9,773 nt of DNA from JAFASC01 sp034669525 (lineage in GTDB: Bacteria; Pseudomonadota; Alphaproteobacteria; Rhizobiales; Beijerinckiaceae). Position 1 is the first letter of the stretch. Each line of letters starts with the position of its first letter. Shown here one piece after another: positions 1-7,653 of the stretch. The notes below the pieces were generated by a model. The model saw nothing but the letters and a program-made list of their open reading frames with translations, was not told the DNA's origin and did not search any database. Both the position numbers and the translations under genes were made by a program. The stretch lies in contig JAXDNH010000055.1 of NCBI GenBank assembly GCA_034669525.1, positions 1-9,773 of the forward strand, written 5' to 3'.

Positions 1-815
1 TTGTGGTCGCGCGCGCCTCCGGCATTTCCGTGTGGCAGTTCATGTTTCCGCCGCTCATCATCACGTTTTTGGCGGGCGTGATCTCCGTCACCGTCTTCAA
101 TCCTGTCTCCGCCGAGATGAAAATGCGTGCCGAGCATATCGAGGCGCGGCTTTTCGGCACCCGATCGAATCCCGATAAGAGCGTCTGGTTTCGCCAGCGC
201 AGTGTCGATGGCCAGGCGCTGATCAAGGCGATGCAGGCGAGCGATGCAGGCGCGAAGCTCAGTGGGGTCACCGTTTACCTCTACGATCCCGAGGGCCACT
301 TTCTCGAACGGATCGAAGCCAAACGTGCGACGCTGCTTCCGGGCACATGGAAGCTCGAAGAAGGACGCGTCATCACCGCGGTTGAGGAGCCGCAGGAATT
401 CGAGACCTATATGCTGGCGACAGACCTCACGCAGGATGAGGTCATGCGCAGCTTCAGTTCGGCCGAATCCGTGCCCTTCTGGCAGCTGCGGAAGGTTCGC
501 GACGAGACCGAAAGCGCCGGCCTCGACGCAACAAGCTACAGCCTGCAGTACCAGACGCTCTTGGCGCGGCCGCTGCTCCTCGTCGCGATGGTTCTCATCG
601 CTGCCGCCTTTTCCTTAAGATTTTTCAGGTTTGGTGGCATCACCCGTATGATTTCGAGTGGCGTGGGTGCGGGCTTCATCCTCTATGTGGCTACCAAGTT
701 CGTGGCCAACCTCGGCGGCACGGGTCTGCTTAGCCCGCCCGTGGCGGCATGGTCGCCCGCGCTTGTCGGCAGCCTGCTTGGCGCACTTGCCCTGCTGCAT
801 CTGGAGGATGGCTGA
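1..815 (+). CDS. lptG: LPS export permease LptG (3' part, start outside the window)
   Basis: Inner-membrane permease subunit of the LptB2FG ABC transporter. It pulls lipopolysaccharide from the inner membrane and passes it to the periplasmic LptC/LptA bridge. About 270 C-terminal residues are visible, against roughly 360 for the family, so the first membrane helices lie upstream; the GTG at base 3 is an internal valine codon, not a start. Visible in order: a hydrophobic helix (around residues 11-32, with PPLIITFLAGV), a periplasmic beta-jellyroll region (about 40-180, including GVTVYLYDPEG and ERIEAKRATL), and two or three C-terminal helices starting at RPLLLVAMVLIAAAF. The ending GGTGLLSPPVAAWSPALVG is typical of LptG rather than LptF. 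The stop TGA (813-815) shares its last base with the lptD ATG, implying translational coupling. lptF probably lies just upstream, outside the window (inference from usual gene order). Confidence 0.95.
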   Translation, partial: VVARASGISVWQFMFPPLIITFLAGVISVTVFNPVSAEMKMRAEHIEARLFGTRSNPDKSVWFRQRSVDGQALIKAMQASDAGAKLSGVTVYLYDPEGHFLERIEAKRATLLPGTWKLEEGRVITAVEEPQEFETYMLATDLTQDEVMRSFSSAESVPFWQLRKVRDETESAGLDATSYSLQYQTLLARPLLLVAMVLIAAAFSLRFFRFGGITRMISSGVGAGFILYVATKFVANLGGTGLLSPPVAAWSPALVGSLLGALALLHLEDG

Positions 816-3400
816 TGGGACGGCGCGCCGACCCCGCTGAGCCCTTCCGCGCGGCGTGCACGCGGGTTGGCCGCGCGCTGTCGCGCGCCCGTCCCTGCCT
901 CCTGTTTGCTGCGCTTCTCGTTGCCTCCCTGGCTTCGCTGACGGCAAATACGTCCGTCACCGCCCAAACCGTTTCCGATCGCATCACGAGCCGCAGTGCA
1001 CAGGCGCCCGGCGAGCAGAGCCGCATGCTCGTCGAGGCGCACGAACTCGTCTACAACGAGAAGAATAACAGTGTCGAAGCACGCGGCGACGTGCAGATCA
1101 ACTACAAAGGACGCCTGCTCGAAGCCGATCGCGTCATCTACAATCGTACGACGGGTCGCGTTTATGCCGAGGGTCACGCGCGGCTGACTGAATCCGACGG
1201 CACCGTCCTCTACGCCGACCGCTTCGATCTCACCGAGGATTTCCGGAACGGATTTGTCGAGACTCTTCGGGTCAGCGGATCGAACCGCACGTATTTCAGC
1301 TCGCCGCGTGCGGAACGCAGCGAGGGCGAGACGACGACATTCGAGAACGGCACTTACACCGCCTGCGAGCCCTGCAAGGACAATCCCGATCGCCCGCCGC
1401 TCTGGCAGGTCCGCGCCAAACGCATCATCCACAAGAACGACGAACAGATGGTCTATTACGAGGACGCGACGCTCGCATTCCTCGGCATCCCGATCGCTTA
1501 CGTGCCGTTCTTCTCGGCGCCCGATCCGACGGTGAAGCGCAAATCCGGTCTTCTCGCCCCGCATTTCCTTTATAAACCGCAGCTCGGTCTCGGAGTGGGC
1601 GTGCCGATTTTCTGGGATCTGGCGCCGAACTACGATTTGACCGTCACACCGACCGTTCTGACGAAGCAAGGATTCCTGGGCGAGGTGGAATGGCGCCATC
1701 GGCTTGAGAACGGCTCGTACTTTGTGCGTGGCACCGGCATCGCGCAGCTCGATCGCAGCCAGTTTCTCAGCCCACCTTACGGAGCCGGCAATCACGTGAT
1801 CCGGGGCGTCGTTGAAAGCTCCGGACAATTCAATCTGACGGATAAATGGCGCTTCGGCTGGGATGGCGCGATCATCTCCGACAAGTTCTTCTACAGCGAC
1901 TACCGGCAGCCGAATACGTTTCTGACGAACTCGTACTTCTTTCGTGAGCAATCCTCGACCGTCTACCTGACCGGCAAGAACGATCACAGCTATTTCGATT
2001 TGCGAGGTTTTTATTTCCAAGGGCTGACGGCCAATGATTATCAGCCGCAGCAGCCGGTGGTTGCGCCGATGCTCGAATATAACCGGCGCTTCGACGTCGC
2101 GCCGGAACGTAGCTTCGGCATCGGCGGCGAGGTCCAGCTCAACGTCAATGCGATGAACCAGTATGCGCGCGCTGCGAGTTTCGCCTCGACCGGCGGACGG
2201 CAGCTCGATAGCTTGTATGGCCTCTATGATGTCTGCGGTGTGTATAATCGCTCCGACTGTTTGCTTCGCGGCATCGGGGGCGACTATGCCCGCGGCACCG
2301 TCGAAGCGTCCTGGAAGCGCAAATATATCGATCCGATCGGGGAGGTCTGGACGCCGTTCACCTTCGTGCGCGCGAGCGGCTCTTACGTGAACTACGACAC
2401 AGGCCGTGTGTACTCGATCTACAATCAATTCCTGCAGCCACTGCCTAATACGGCACAGTCGAATTTCATCGGCAGCGATAATGTCGCGCGGGCCCAGGTC
2501 TTCCCCGGCGGTGGTCTCGAGTGGCGCTACCCCTTCTTCGCGAACACGGCAATCGGGACAATGGTTGTCGAGCCGATCGCACAAGTCGTCGTGCGACCCG
2601 ACGGGCCGCTCGGGAACCAGAATTCGCTCATCAATATCGACTCGCAGAGCCTCGTCTTCGACGACACGAATCTCTTCGATTGGAGCCGCTATTCCGGTTA
2701 CGACCGCTTCGAAACGGGCACACGGGTGAATTACGGCGGCCAATACACGCTGAACTTCCGGAACGGCGGCTTCCTCAATGTGATGGCCGGCCAATCCTAT
2801 CAGCTCGCCGGCAAGAACTCGTACGCCATGCCCGATGCGGCGAATATCGGCCTGAGCTCAGGTCTCGACACGCGGCTGTCCGATTTCATCGGCCGCATTT
2901 CCTACTCCCCTTCCTCGATGTTCAGCTTCACGGCGAAGGGGCGGTTTGACCCCTTCACCTTTAAGCCGCGGCGCATCGACCTCGTCGCCTCCGCCAATCT
3001 GAGCAACGATCTTACCGCCTCAATTCAATACGCGAGTTATGAAGCGCAGCCCTTGATCGGCTACGAGGTTCGCCGCCAGGGTCTGTCGCTCAACAGCAAA
3101 TACAACGTGACGAAGAATTATTTCGTCAACGGCAACGTGATTTTCGATCTGTCACGGCATTACTATAACGGTATCGCGGGCACCGCGCCGCTCTTCTCCG
3201 TCGCTGGCGTCGGCATCGGCGGCGGCTATCAGGACGATTGCACGATGTTTACGATCAATTACACCTCCGTTTACGAAGGCGGTACGATCGGCCGCAATCA
3301 GACGATCACGTTCGGCTTGCAGCTGCGCACGCTTGGTGACGCACGAATCTCCTCCACGCTCGCCAACGTACCTGTATCAGACGGCATCAAGTCGCAGTGA
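815..3400 (+). CDS. lptD: LPS-assembly protein LptD (outer-membrane LPS translocon)
   Basis: Outer-membrane barrel that, with the lipoprotein LptE, inserts lipopolysaccharide into the outer leaflet. The ATG at 815 is chosen because it overlaps the lptG stop (TGATG); this gives 861 residues. An Arg-rich N-terminus and hydrophobic stretch (about 28-44, LLFAALLVASLASL) form a signal peptide, probably cut near SVTAQT (about residue 50). Residues about 72-150 are the LptA-like beta-taco domain (VEAHELVYNEKNNSVEARGD, LLEADRVIYN). The family motif around PDPTVKRKSGLLAPHF (237-251) leads into a long C-terminal beta-barrel with alternating aromatic residues. Mature cysteines are C184 and C187 (ACEPC), C474, C482 and a single C809; E. 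coli instead has C31, C173 and the neighbouring pair C724/C725. The gene overlaps pdxA by 4 bases (GTGA), with no surA between them. A 703-codon antisense reading frame runs across much of this gene and is a composition shadow. Confidence 0.96.
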   Translation: MGRRADPAEPFRAACTRVGRALSRARPCLLFAALLVASLASLTANTSVTAQTVSDRITSRSAQAPGEQSRMLVEAHELVYNEKNNSVEARGDVQINYKGRLLEADRVIYNRTTGRVYAEGHARLTESDGTVLYADRFDLTEDFRNGFVETLRVSGSNRTYFSSPRAERSEGETTTFENGTYTACEPCKDNPDRPPLWQVRAKRIIHKNDEQMVYYEDATLAFLGIPIAYVPFFSAPDPTVKRKSGLLAPHFLYKPQLGLGVGVPIFWDLAPNYDLTVTPTVLTKQGFLGEVEWRHRLENGSYFVRGTGIAQLDRSQFLSPPYGAGNHVIRGVVESSGQFNLTDKWRFGWDGAIISDKFFYSDYRQPNTFLTNSYFFREQSSTVYLTGKNDHSYFDLRGFYFQGLTANDYQPQQPVVAPMLEYNRRFDVAPERSFGIGGEVQLNVNAMNQYARAASFASTGGRQLDSLYGLYDVCGVYNRSDCLLRGIGGDYARGTVEASWKRKYIDPIGEVWTPFTFVRASGSYVNYDTGRVYSIYNQFLQPLPNTAQSNFIGSDNVARAQVFPGGGLEWRYPFFANTAIGTMVVEPIAQVVVRPDGPLGNQNSLINIDSQSLVFDDTNLFDWSRYSGYDRFETGTRVNYGGQYTLNFRNGGFLNVMAGQSYQLAGKNSYAMPDAANIGLSSGLDTRLSDFIGRISYSPSSMFSFTAKGRFDPFTFKPRRIDLVASANLSNDLTASIQYASYEAQPLIGYEVRRQGLSLNSKYNVTKNYFVNGNVIFDLSRHYYNGIAGTAPLFSVAGVGIGGGYQDDCTMFTINYTSVYEGGTIGRNQTITFGLQLRTLGDARISSTLANVPVSDGIKSQ

Positions 3401-4419
3401 CAGGCGAGCGAAAAGCTCTGCCCCTCGCGCTGACGCAGGGTGATCCTTCCGGAATTGGTCCTGAAATCGCGATCAAGGCGTGGGGCAAGGCGCGGGACGG
3501 GAGTGGCGTACCGTTCTTCGTGCTTGGCGATCCCGCGCATTTCAAGCGTGTGTCACATGCTCTTCGGCTTGACGTACCCATTGCGGCGAGCAGCGTAGAT
3601 GACGTCGAGCGCGTCTTTGCCGAAGCGCTGCCGGTCGTACCACTGAAAGCGCCTGTGATCGGTACGCCCGGGCGGCCTTCACCGGTCGATGCCGCCGCAA
3701 CGATCGAAGCAATCGAGCGGGGCGTTGCGATGGTGGCGGAGGGCTCGGCCTCGGCGCTCGTAACCAACCCGATCGCCAAGGACGTCCTCTACGCCGCAGG
3801 TTTTCGCCATCCAGGCCACACCGAATTCTTGGGCGAGCTGGCTTTGCGATACTTTGGACGCGCCGCGCAGCCGGTAATGATGTTGTGGTCGCCGGAACTC
3901 GCGATTGTGCCGGCGACGATCCATATCCCGCTCGCAGATGTTTCATCGCGATTGACGCGCGATTTTCTTGTCGGGACCGGGCGCATCGTTGCCAAAGATA
4001 TGACAAGCCGTTTTGGTGTTGCCGAGCCGCGGTTGGTGTTTTGCGGACTGAATCCGCATGCCGGCGAGCGCGGCAGCATCGGGCGTGAAGAGATCGACCT
4101 CATTGCGCCCGCAGTTGAGGCGCTTCAACGCGAGGGCGTGCGCGCTATCGGCCCTTTCCCTGCCGACACGTTGTTTCATGCGGCGGGGCGCTCACGCTAC
4201 GACGCGGTCATCGCAATGTACCATGACCAAGCGCTGATCCCGATCAAGACGATCGCCTTTGACAGCGCGGTGAACGTGACGCTCGGCTTGCCTTTCGTGC
4301 GCACGTCGCCCGATCACGGCACTGCGTTCGACATAGCCGGGCAAGGCAAGGCTAATCCCGCGAGCCTTATGGCGGCTTTGAATTTGGCCGCGCGTCTGGC
4401 GCGAGCCGATGGACGCTGA
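3397..4419 (+). CDS. pdxA: 4-hydroxythreonine-4-phosphate dehydrogenase PdxA
   Basis: NAD-dependent, metal-requiring cytoplasmic dehydrogenase of the DXP-dependent pyridoxal-phosphate pathway. It oxidises 4-phosphohydroxy-L-threonine; the product decarboxylates and is then joined with deoxyxylulose phosphate by PdxJ. The 340 residues match the usual family length. Family blocks are LTQGDPSGIGPEI (12-24), TNPIAKDVLYAAGFRHPGHT (123-142), LNPHAGERG (218-226), YHDQALIP (275-282) and RTSPDHGTAFD (302-312). The three metal-ligand histidines expected from E. coli (H166, H211, H266) appear as H176, H221 and H276, all shifted by ten, and the substrate-binding His-Thr pair is H141-T142. The GTG start at 3397 lies inside the lptD stop (GTGA), and the stop overlaps the rsmA ATG (TGATG). 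It should therefore be co-translated with both neighbours. No active-site residue seems to be missing. Confidence 0.97.
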   Translation: MTGERKALPLALTQGDPSGIGPEIAIKAWGKARDGSGVPFFVLGDPAHFKRVSHALRLDVPIAASSVDDVERVFAEALPVVPLKAPVIGTPGRPSPVDAAATIEAIERGVAMVAEGSASALVTNPIAKDVLYAAGFRHPGHTEFLGELALRYFGRAAQPVMMLWSPELAIVPATIHIPLADVSSRLTRDFLVGTGRIVAKDMTSRFGVAEPRLVFCGLNPHAGERGSIGREEIDLIAPAVEALQREGVRAIGPFPADTLFHAAGRSRYDAVIAMYHDQALIPIKTIAFDSAVNVTLGLPFVRTSPDHGTAFDIAGQGKANPASLMAALNLAARLARADGR

Positions 4420-5297
4420 TGAGTGACACGACTGTGCGAGATGCACTGCCGCCATTGCGCGACGTGGTGCGCAAATACGGATTGCTCGCCAAAAAATCGC
4501 TAGGCCAGAATTTTCTCTTCGACCTCAACCTGACCGGCCGCATCGCGCGTGCCGCGGGACCGCTCGAAAATGTGACTGTTGTAGAAGTCGGCCCAGGCCC
4601 CGGCGGCCTCACCCGCGCGTTGCTTGCGGAAGGCGCGCGCAAGGTGATCGCGATCGAGCGCGACGAGCGCTGCCTTGCCGCGGTCGGCGAAATCGCCGCC
4701 GCCTATGCCGCGCAGCTGAACGTCGTTGCCGGCGATGCGCTGGCGGTTGATTACGCCGCGCTCCTTCGCGAGTACGCCCCGGAGAGTCCAGTGCGCATCT
4801 GCGCCAATCTTCCCTACAATATCGGCACCGCTTTGCTCGTGCGCTGGATCGAAACGGAACCGTGGCCGCCCTGGTTCGATCGCATGACGCTCATGTTCCA
4901 GCGCGAGGTCGCCGAACGCATTGTCGCAACACCTGCGGATCGCGCCAATTACGGACGCCTCGCGGTGCTCTGTGCATGGCGCACGGAAGCCAGCATTTTG
5001 TTCGATGTGCCGGCGCGCGCGTTCACGCCGCCGCCGAAAGTGAATTCGTCCGTGGTCCAACTCGTTCCGCGCCGCGATCCGCTGCCCTGTGACGCGCGCG
5101 CGCTTGCCACCGTGACACAGGCGGCGTTCGGACAGCGGCGCAAAATGCTGCGGCAATCGCTGCGTACTCTGCCGAATGCGGACGCAGTTGCGTTGTTGGA
5201 GTGCGCCGGACTCGATCCAACGCAACGTGCGGAAGAAATCGACGTGCAGGGATTCGTCGCGCTTGCACGCGCTTACGAAGACCATCTTACGCGGTAA
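4419..5297 (+). CDS. rsmA: 16S rRNA dimethyladenosine methyltransferase RsmA (KsgA)
   Basis: SAM-dependent enzyme that dimethylates two adjacent adenines (A1518 and A1519 in E. coli numbering) in the 3'-terminal hairpin of 16S rRNA, a late checkpoint in 30S assembly; its loss classically gives kasugamycin resistance. The 292-residue protein has the N-terminal KKSLGQNFLFD block (25-35), the SAM-binding glycine motif VVEVGPGPGGLTRALL (54-69), acidic residues E80 (IAIERD) and D106 (AGDAL), the catalytic motif IV NLPY (130-133), MFQREVAERI (159-168) and the C-terminal FTPPPKVNSSV block (202-212). The ATG at 4419 overlaps the pdxA stop by one base. It is the last gene of the lptG-lptD-pdxA-rsmA run and is followed within 6 nt by a strong hairpin. 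All residues expected for activity are present. Confidence 0.97.
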   Translation: MSDTTVRDALPPLRDVVRKYGLLAKKSLGQNFLFDLNLTGRIARAAGPLENVTVVEVGPGPGGLTRALLAEGARKVIAIERDERCLAAVGEIAAAYAAQLNVVAGDALAVDYAALLREYAPESPVRICANLPYNIGTALLVRWIETEPWPPWFDRMTLMFQREVAERIVATPADRANYGRLAVLCAWRTEASILFDVPARAFTPPPKVNSSVVQLVPRRDPLPCDARALATVTQAAFGQRRKMLRQSLRTLPNADAVALLECAGLDPTQRAEEIDVQGFVALARAYEDHLTR

Positions 5298-5302
5298 AAA
5301 CG

Positions 5303-5334
5303 GCTCCGCTTCGCAATAAACCCGGAAGCGGAGC
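5303..5334 (+). terminator. Hairpin terminator after rsmA
   Basis: A perfect 10-bp inverted repeat begins six bases past the rsmA stop: arms GCTCCGCTTC (5303-5312) and GAAGCGGAGC (5325-5334) around a 12-nt loop. Only a short ATTTGG follows, so the U-tract is weak. On the other strand the hairpin is followed by CGTTTTTA, a better T-run, so it may also block antisense transcription. It most likely ends the lptG-rsmA operon. Confidence 0.75.
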
Positions 5335-5471
5335 ATTTGGAACCGCGCGGCGAAGCCTGCGTTGGAGCGCCGTCGGAAAGCGCAAGTGTCAGCGCTTCAA
5401 GACCCTGTCGTGTCCAGCGGCCATCTGAGTCCGGCCCGCTTAACCAGAGTCTGCTTCGCAAGGACTGTTCG
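5335..5471. other. Intergenic region before the secreted-protein gene
   Basis: This short stretch has no convincing ORF of its own. It contains one perfect 6-bp inverted repeat, AAGCGC (5378-5383) and GCGCTT (5392-5397), with an 8-nt loop. I could not place a clear -35/-10 pair, although the next gene needs its own promoter if the 5303-5334 hairpin terminates transcription. The reading frame of the next gene stays open back to an ATG at 5337, but that extension is Ser/Arg/Pro-rich, abuts the terminator and would bury the signal peptide, so I treat it as non-coding. Confidence 0.4.
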
Positions 5472-6041
5472 ATGTGGCGTGCGCTACTTGCGACGATGTC
5501 CATGGCAATGCTTTGCCTCGTCGGCAAAGCCGGCGCGGAGGATGCCGGCATATGGCAATTTCTTCTCAATCAAGGGCGCCAAAGCTACAGTCCGCCACCT
5601 GCGCCATACTTCCCGCCACCGCTTTTCCCGCCGCGGATGGCCGCCCCGCACTTCGTGAGAAAACCGGTCGTGCATATGCGCATCGAGCGCCCGAAGGCGA
5701 TCGCGCATGCCGACATTCCGCAGAAAGGGCCGGTATCGATCTATAACGATCGCACGTTGCGACGAGGCGATTCCGTCATGACGGCGCAGGGGCTGCGCGT
5801 CTTCCGGGGCTCGAGCCATTTCCCCTATCGGCCGTCCGACTTCGTGTCTTTGGCCGAGGCGTCGAAATTCGTGATGGGCGACAAGAAGCAGCTTCGCGAT
5901 GTCCAGCTCGCCTTCGAGCGCATCGACGTGCCGGCAACACAATTCGCAGCCCTGGTGACAGGCCGCTCCGTCAGCACCGGCGAGCCGGCGACGAAGACCG
6001 TTGAGGCAGCGGGCAAGAATATCCGCTACGTCGGGCCTTGA
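5472..6041 (+). CDS. Secreted or periplasmic protein of unknown function
   Basis: I do not recognise a named family. The ATG at 5472 is preferred over the in-frame ATG at 5337 because it has an AGGA ribosome-binding site (5461-5464, 7-nt spacing) and gives a clean signal peptide: MWRALLATMSMAMLCLVGKA, with a likely cut after AGA (residue 22). The mature protein is about 167 residues. It has a proline/aromatic-rich linker (39-54, YSPPPAPYFPPPLFPP), a basic stretch (62-76), then a compact region with VSIYNDRTLRRGDSVMTAQG (88-107) and LRVFRGSSHFPYRPSDFVSL (108-127). The second part resembles, from memory, hypothetical exported proteins of Hyphomicrobiales that carry an 'RTLRRGD..MT..G.RVF.G' pattern; this needs a search. 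There are no membrane helices beyond the signal and no lipobox. Its TGA abuts the convergent gmk stop, with no gap. Confidence 0.8.
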   Translation: MWRALLATMSMAMLCLVGKAGAEDAGIWQFLLNQGRQSYSPPPAPYFPPPLFPPRMAAPHFVRKPVVHMRIERPKAIAHADIPQKGPVSIYNDRTLRRGDSVMTAQGLRVFRGSSHFPYRPSDFVSLAEASKFVMGDKKQLRDVQLAFERIDVPATQFAALVTGRSVSTGEPATKTVEAAGKNIRYVGP

Positions 6042-6713
6042 TCATTCCGACAGCAGGCGCTTGACGAAATCCTTGATCGCCGGCTGCACGCGCGGCCGCC
6101 GCAGACGCTCCGCAGTGACAATCGCCAGCAAATCGCCGAATGTCTTCTGGATGTCGTCGTTGATCAGCACGTAATCATATTGCTCCCAGCGCGTGATCTC
6201 GCTGCGCGCATTCTCCAGGCGCTTGGCGATCGTGTCGCCCGAATCCTCGGCGCGGCGCTCGAGCCGCGCCTGCAATTCGCGCATCGAGGGCGGCAGGATG
6301 AAAATCGTGACGACATCCGGCCCGGCGCTCTCGCGCACCTGCTGCGTTCCCTGGTAATCGATGTCGAAGAGCACGTCGCGGCCCTGCGCGAGTACGGTGT
6401 CCACCGGCGCGCGCGGGGTCCCGTAGAAATTGCCGTGCACTTCCGCCCATTCGAGCAGATCGCCGCTGTCGCGCATCATCTCGAACTGCCGACGCGTGAT
6501 GAAGTGATAGTGGATGCCGTCGGCCTCGCTGTGGCGTCGCGGCCGGGTCGTCACCGAAATCGATAGCGTGAGGTCGAGCTTGTCGGCCTGCAGCAGCATG
6601 CGGGTGAGCGTGGTTTTCCCCGCGCCCGAGGGCGACGACAGGATGAGCATGAGCCCGCGCCGGCCGCTAGACGCCTTCTGTGCGGCGGGTGTGGGCGCGT
6701 CGGCGAGGCTCAT
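6042..6713 (-). CDS. gmk: Guanylate kinase Gmk
   Basis: Cytoplasmic kinase that converts GMP (and dGMP) to GDP with ATP, essential for GTP and (p)ppGpp supply. The 223-residue protein is slightly longer than E. coli Gmk (207) because of an Ala/Pro-rich N-terminal extension of about 18 residues. It has the P-loop SSPSGAGKTTL (26-36), the GMP-binding TTRPRR region (55-60) followed by GIHYHF (66-71), EWAEVHGNFYGTPRA (88-102), the DVLFDIDYQG strand (113-122) and the lid-side LERRAEDS (151-158). The ATG (6711-6713) overlaps the yicC stop as ATGA, so the two are translationally coupled. The stop TGA directly abuts the stop of the convergent secreted-protein gene, with no terminator visible between them. 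Confidence 0.97.
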   Translation of the reverse strand: MSLADAPTPAAQKASSGRRGLMLILSSPSGAGKTTLTRMLLQADKLDLTLSISVTTRPRRHSEADGIHYHFITRRQFEMMRDSGDLLEWAEVHGNFYGTPRAPVDTVLAQGRDVLFDIDYQGTQQVRESAGPDVVTIFILPPSMRELQARLERRAEDSGDTIAKRLENARSEITRWEQYDYVLINDDIQKTFGDLLAIVTAERLRRPRVQPAIKDFVKRLLSE

Positions 6714-7594
6714 TCCAAGTTCTGCACCTGTTCGCGGAACTGCTCGACTTCGACCTTGAGTTCGAGGCCGATCGCGGTCAGCTCCGCATCGGGCGATTTG
6801 GCCGAGAGCGTATTCGATTCGCGCGAAAGTTCCTGCGCAAGAAAATCGAGCCTGCGGCCGATCGCGCCGCCTTTCGCGAGCAGTTCGCGGCAGGCGGCAA
6901 TGTGAGTCCCGAGGCGATCGAGCTCTTCTCGTATGTCGCCTTTGACAGCAAGCAGCACCGCCTCCTGGTGCAGCCGCTCGGGATCGAGCCCCGGATTGCC
7001 GGCGAGCGCCGCGACCTGGTCGGCGAGGCGGCGGCCGATCGCCTCGGCGCTGCGCCCTGGGGCGGCATCGGCGCGCTTTTGCAGCGCCTCCATCCGATCG
7101 ATGCGCTCCTGGAGAACCTGGCCAAGGGCCGTGCCCTCCTGCCGCCTGGCGGCGACGAGGGCATCGAGCGTCGCGGCGAGGCCCTGACGCAGCTCGCTAT
7201 GGAGAGCTTGGGTGGCGCCCTCGTCCTGGGTTGGCTCCGCGATCTCCACGACCCCGCGCACGGCCAGCAGCCCGTCAAGCGACGCCGGCTGCAGATTGGC
7301 ACTGGCGGGAATGTCGGCGAGCGCCGCGACCAGTGCGTCGAGTGCCAAGCGGTTGATCCTAATGTCGGCTTCCGCGCCCGCACGTTGGGCCGAAAGCGAG
7401 GCGAAGCAGGTGCCGCGGGTCAGCCACTTTGCGACGTCGGCGCGGATCGCCGGCTCCAGTGCGTCGAAGCCCGGCGGCAGCCGCAGGCGGAGATCAAATC
7501 CTTTGGCGTTGACGGTTTTTACCTCCCAGGCCCAGCTCCAGGCGCCGGATTGGCCGGCCTGGCGGGCAAAACCTGTCATAGAGGCAAGGGTCAT
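6710..7594 (-). CDS. yicC: YicC/YloC family endoribonuclease-like protein
   Basis: This is a member of the YicC/YloC family. E. coli YicC has been linked to small-RNA (RyhB) turnover, and family members are described as endoribonucleases; the specific RNA target here is unknown. The N-terminal block ASMTGFARQAG and the C-terminal block ESNTLSAKS...FREQVQNLE (DUF1732-type ending) are the diagnostic family ends. I chose the ATG at 7594 (294 residues, beginning MTLASMTGFAR) because family proteins start a few residues before SMTGFA. A GTG at 7600 in the same frame would add two residues, and neither has a strong Shine-Dalgarno. The stop overlaps the gmk start (ATGA), and yicC-gmk pairs are common in bacteria. 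No mltG-like gene lies immediately upstream, as I would expect in many relatives; an MarR regulator is there instead. Confidence 0.93.
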   Translation of the reverse strand: MTLASMTGFARQAGQSGAWSWAWEVKTVNAKGFDLRLRLPPGFDALEPAIRADVAKWLTRGTCFASLSAQRAGAEADIRINRLALDALVAALADIPASANLQPASLDGLLAVRGVVEIAEPTQDEGATQALHSELRQGLAATLDALVAARRQEGTALGQVLQERIDRMEALQKRADAAPGRSAEAIGRRLADQVAALAGNPGLDPERLHQEAVLLAVKGDIREELDRLGTHIAACRELLAKGGAIGRRLDFLAQELSRESNTLSAKSPDAELTAIGLELKVEVEQFREQVQNLE

Positions 7595-7614
7595 AAGCAC
7601 CGCGGGAGCGAGGG

Positions 7615-7645
7615 CGCTCGCTGTCGCAAAATGGCAGCGCGAGCG
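7615..7645 (-). other. Hairpin in the yicC-gmk leader
   Basis: An inverted repeat of CGCTCG-CTG (7615-7623) and CAG-CG-CGAGCG (7635-7645) forms 9 bp with a 2-nt bulge around an 11-nt loop containing a TTTT run on the transcribed strand. It sits about 20 nt upstream of the yicC start. It could shape translation or stability of the yicC-gmk mRNA. No known leader family is recognised. Confidence 0.4.
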
Positions 7646-7653
7646 GGGCGAAG

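Noticed and set aside
683..2794. 703-codon open frame antisense to lptD
   Set aside because: It lies wholly opposite lptD (and the end of lptG), whose family motifs are unmistakable. Its product is Arg/Ala/Ile-rich without domains; long antisense frames are expected from GC-skewed codon use.
5341..5460. Possible degenerate palindromic repeat element in the rsmA downstream region
   Set aside because: Only one 6-bp inverted repeat is present and no second copy is visible in the window, so a repeat family cannot be supported.
5337..5471. N-terminal extension of the secreted-protein gene to the ATG at 5337
   Set aside because: It would begin just after the rsmA terminator and hide the signal peptide in the interior. 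The ATG at 5472 has a proper AGGA site.
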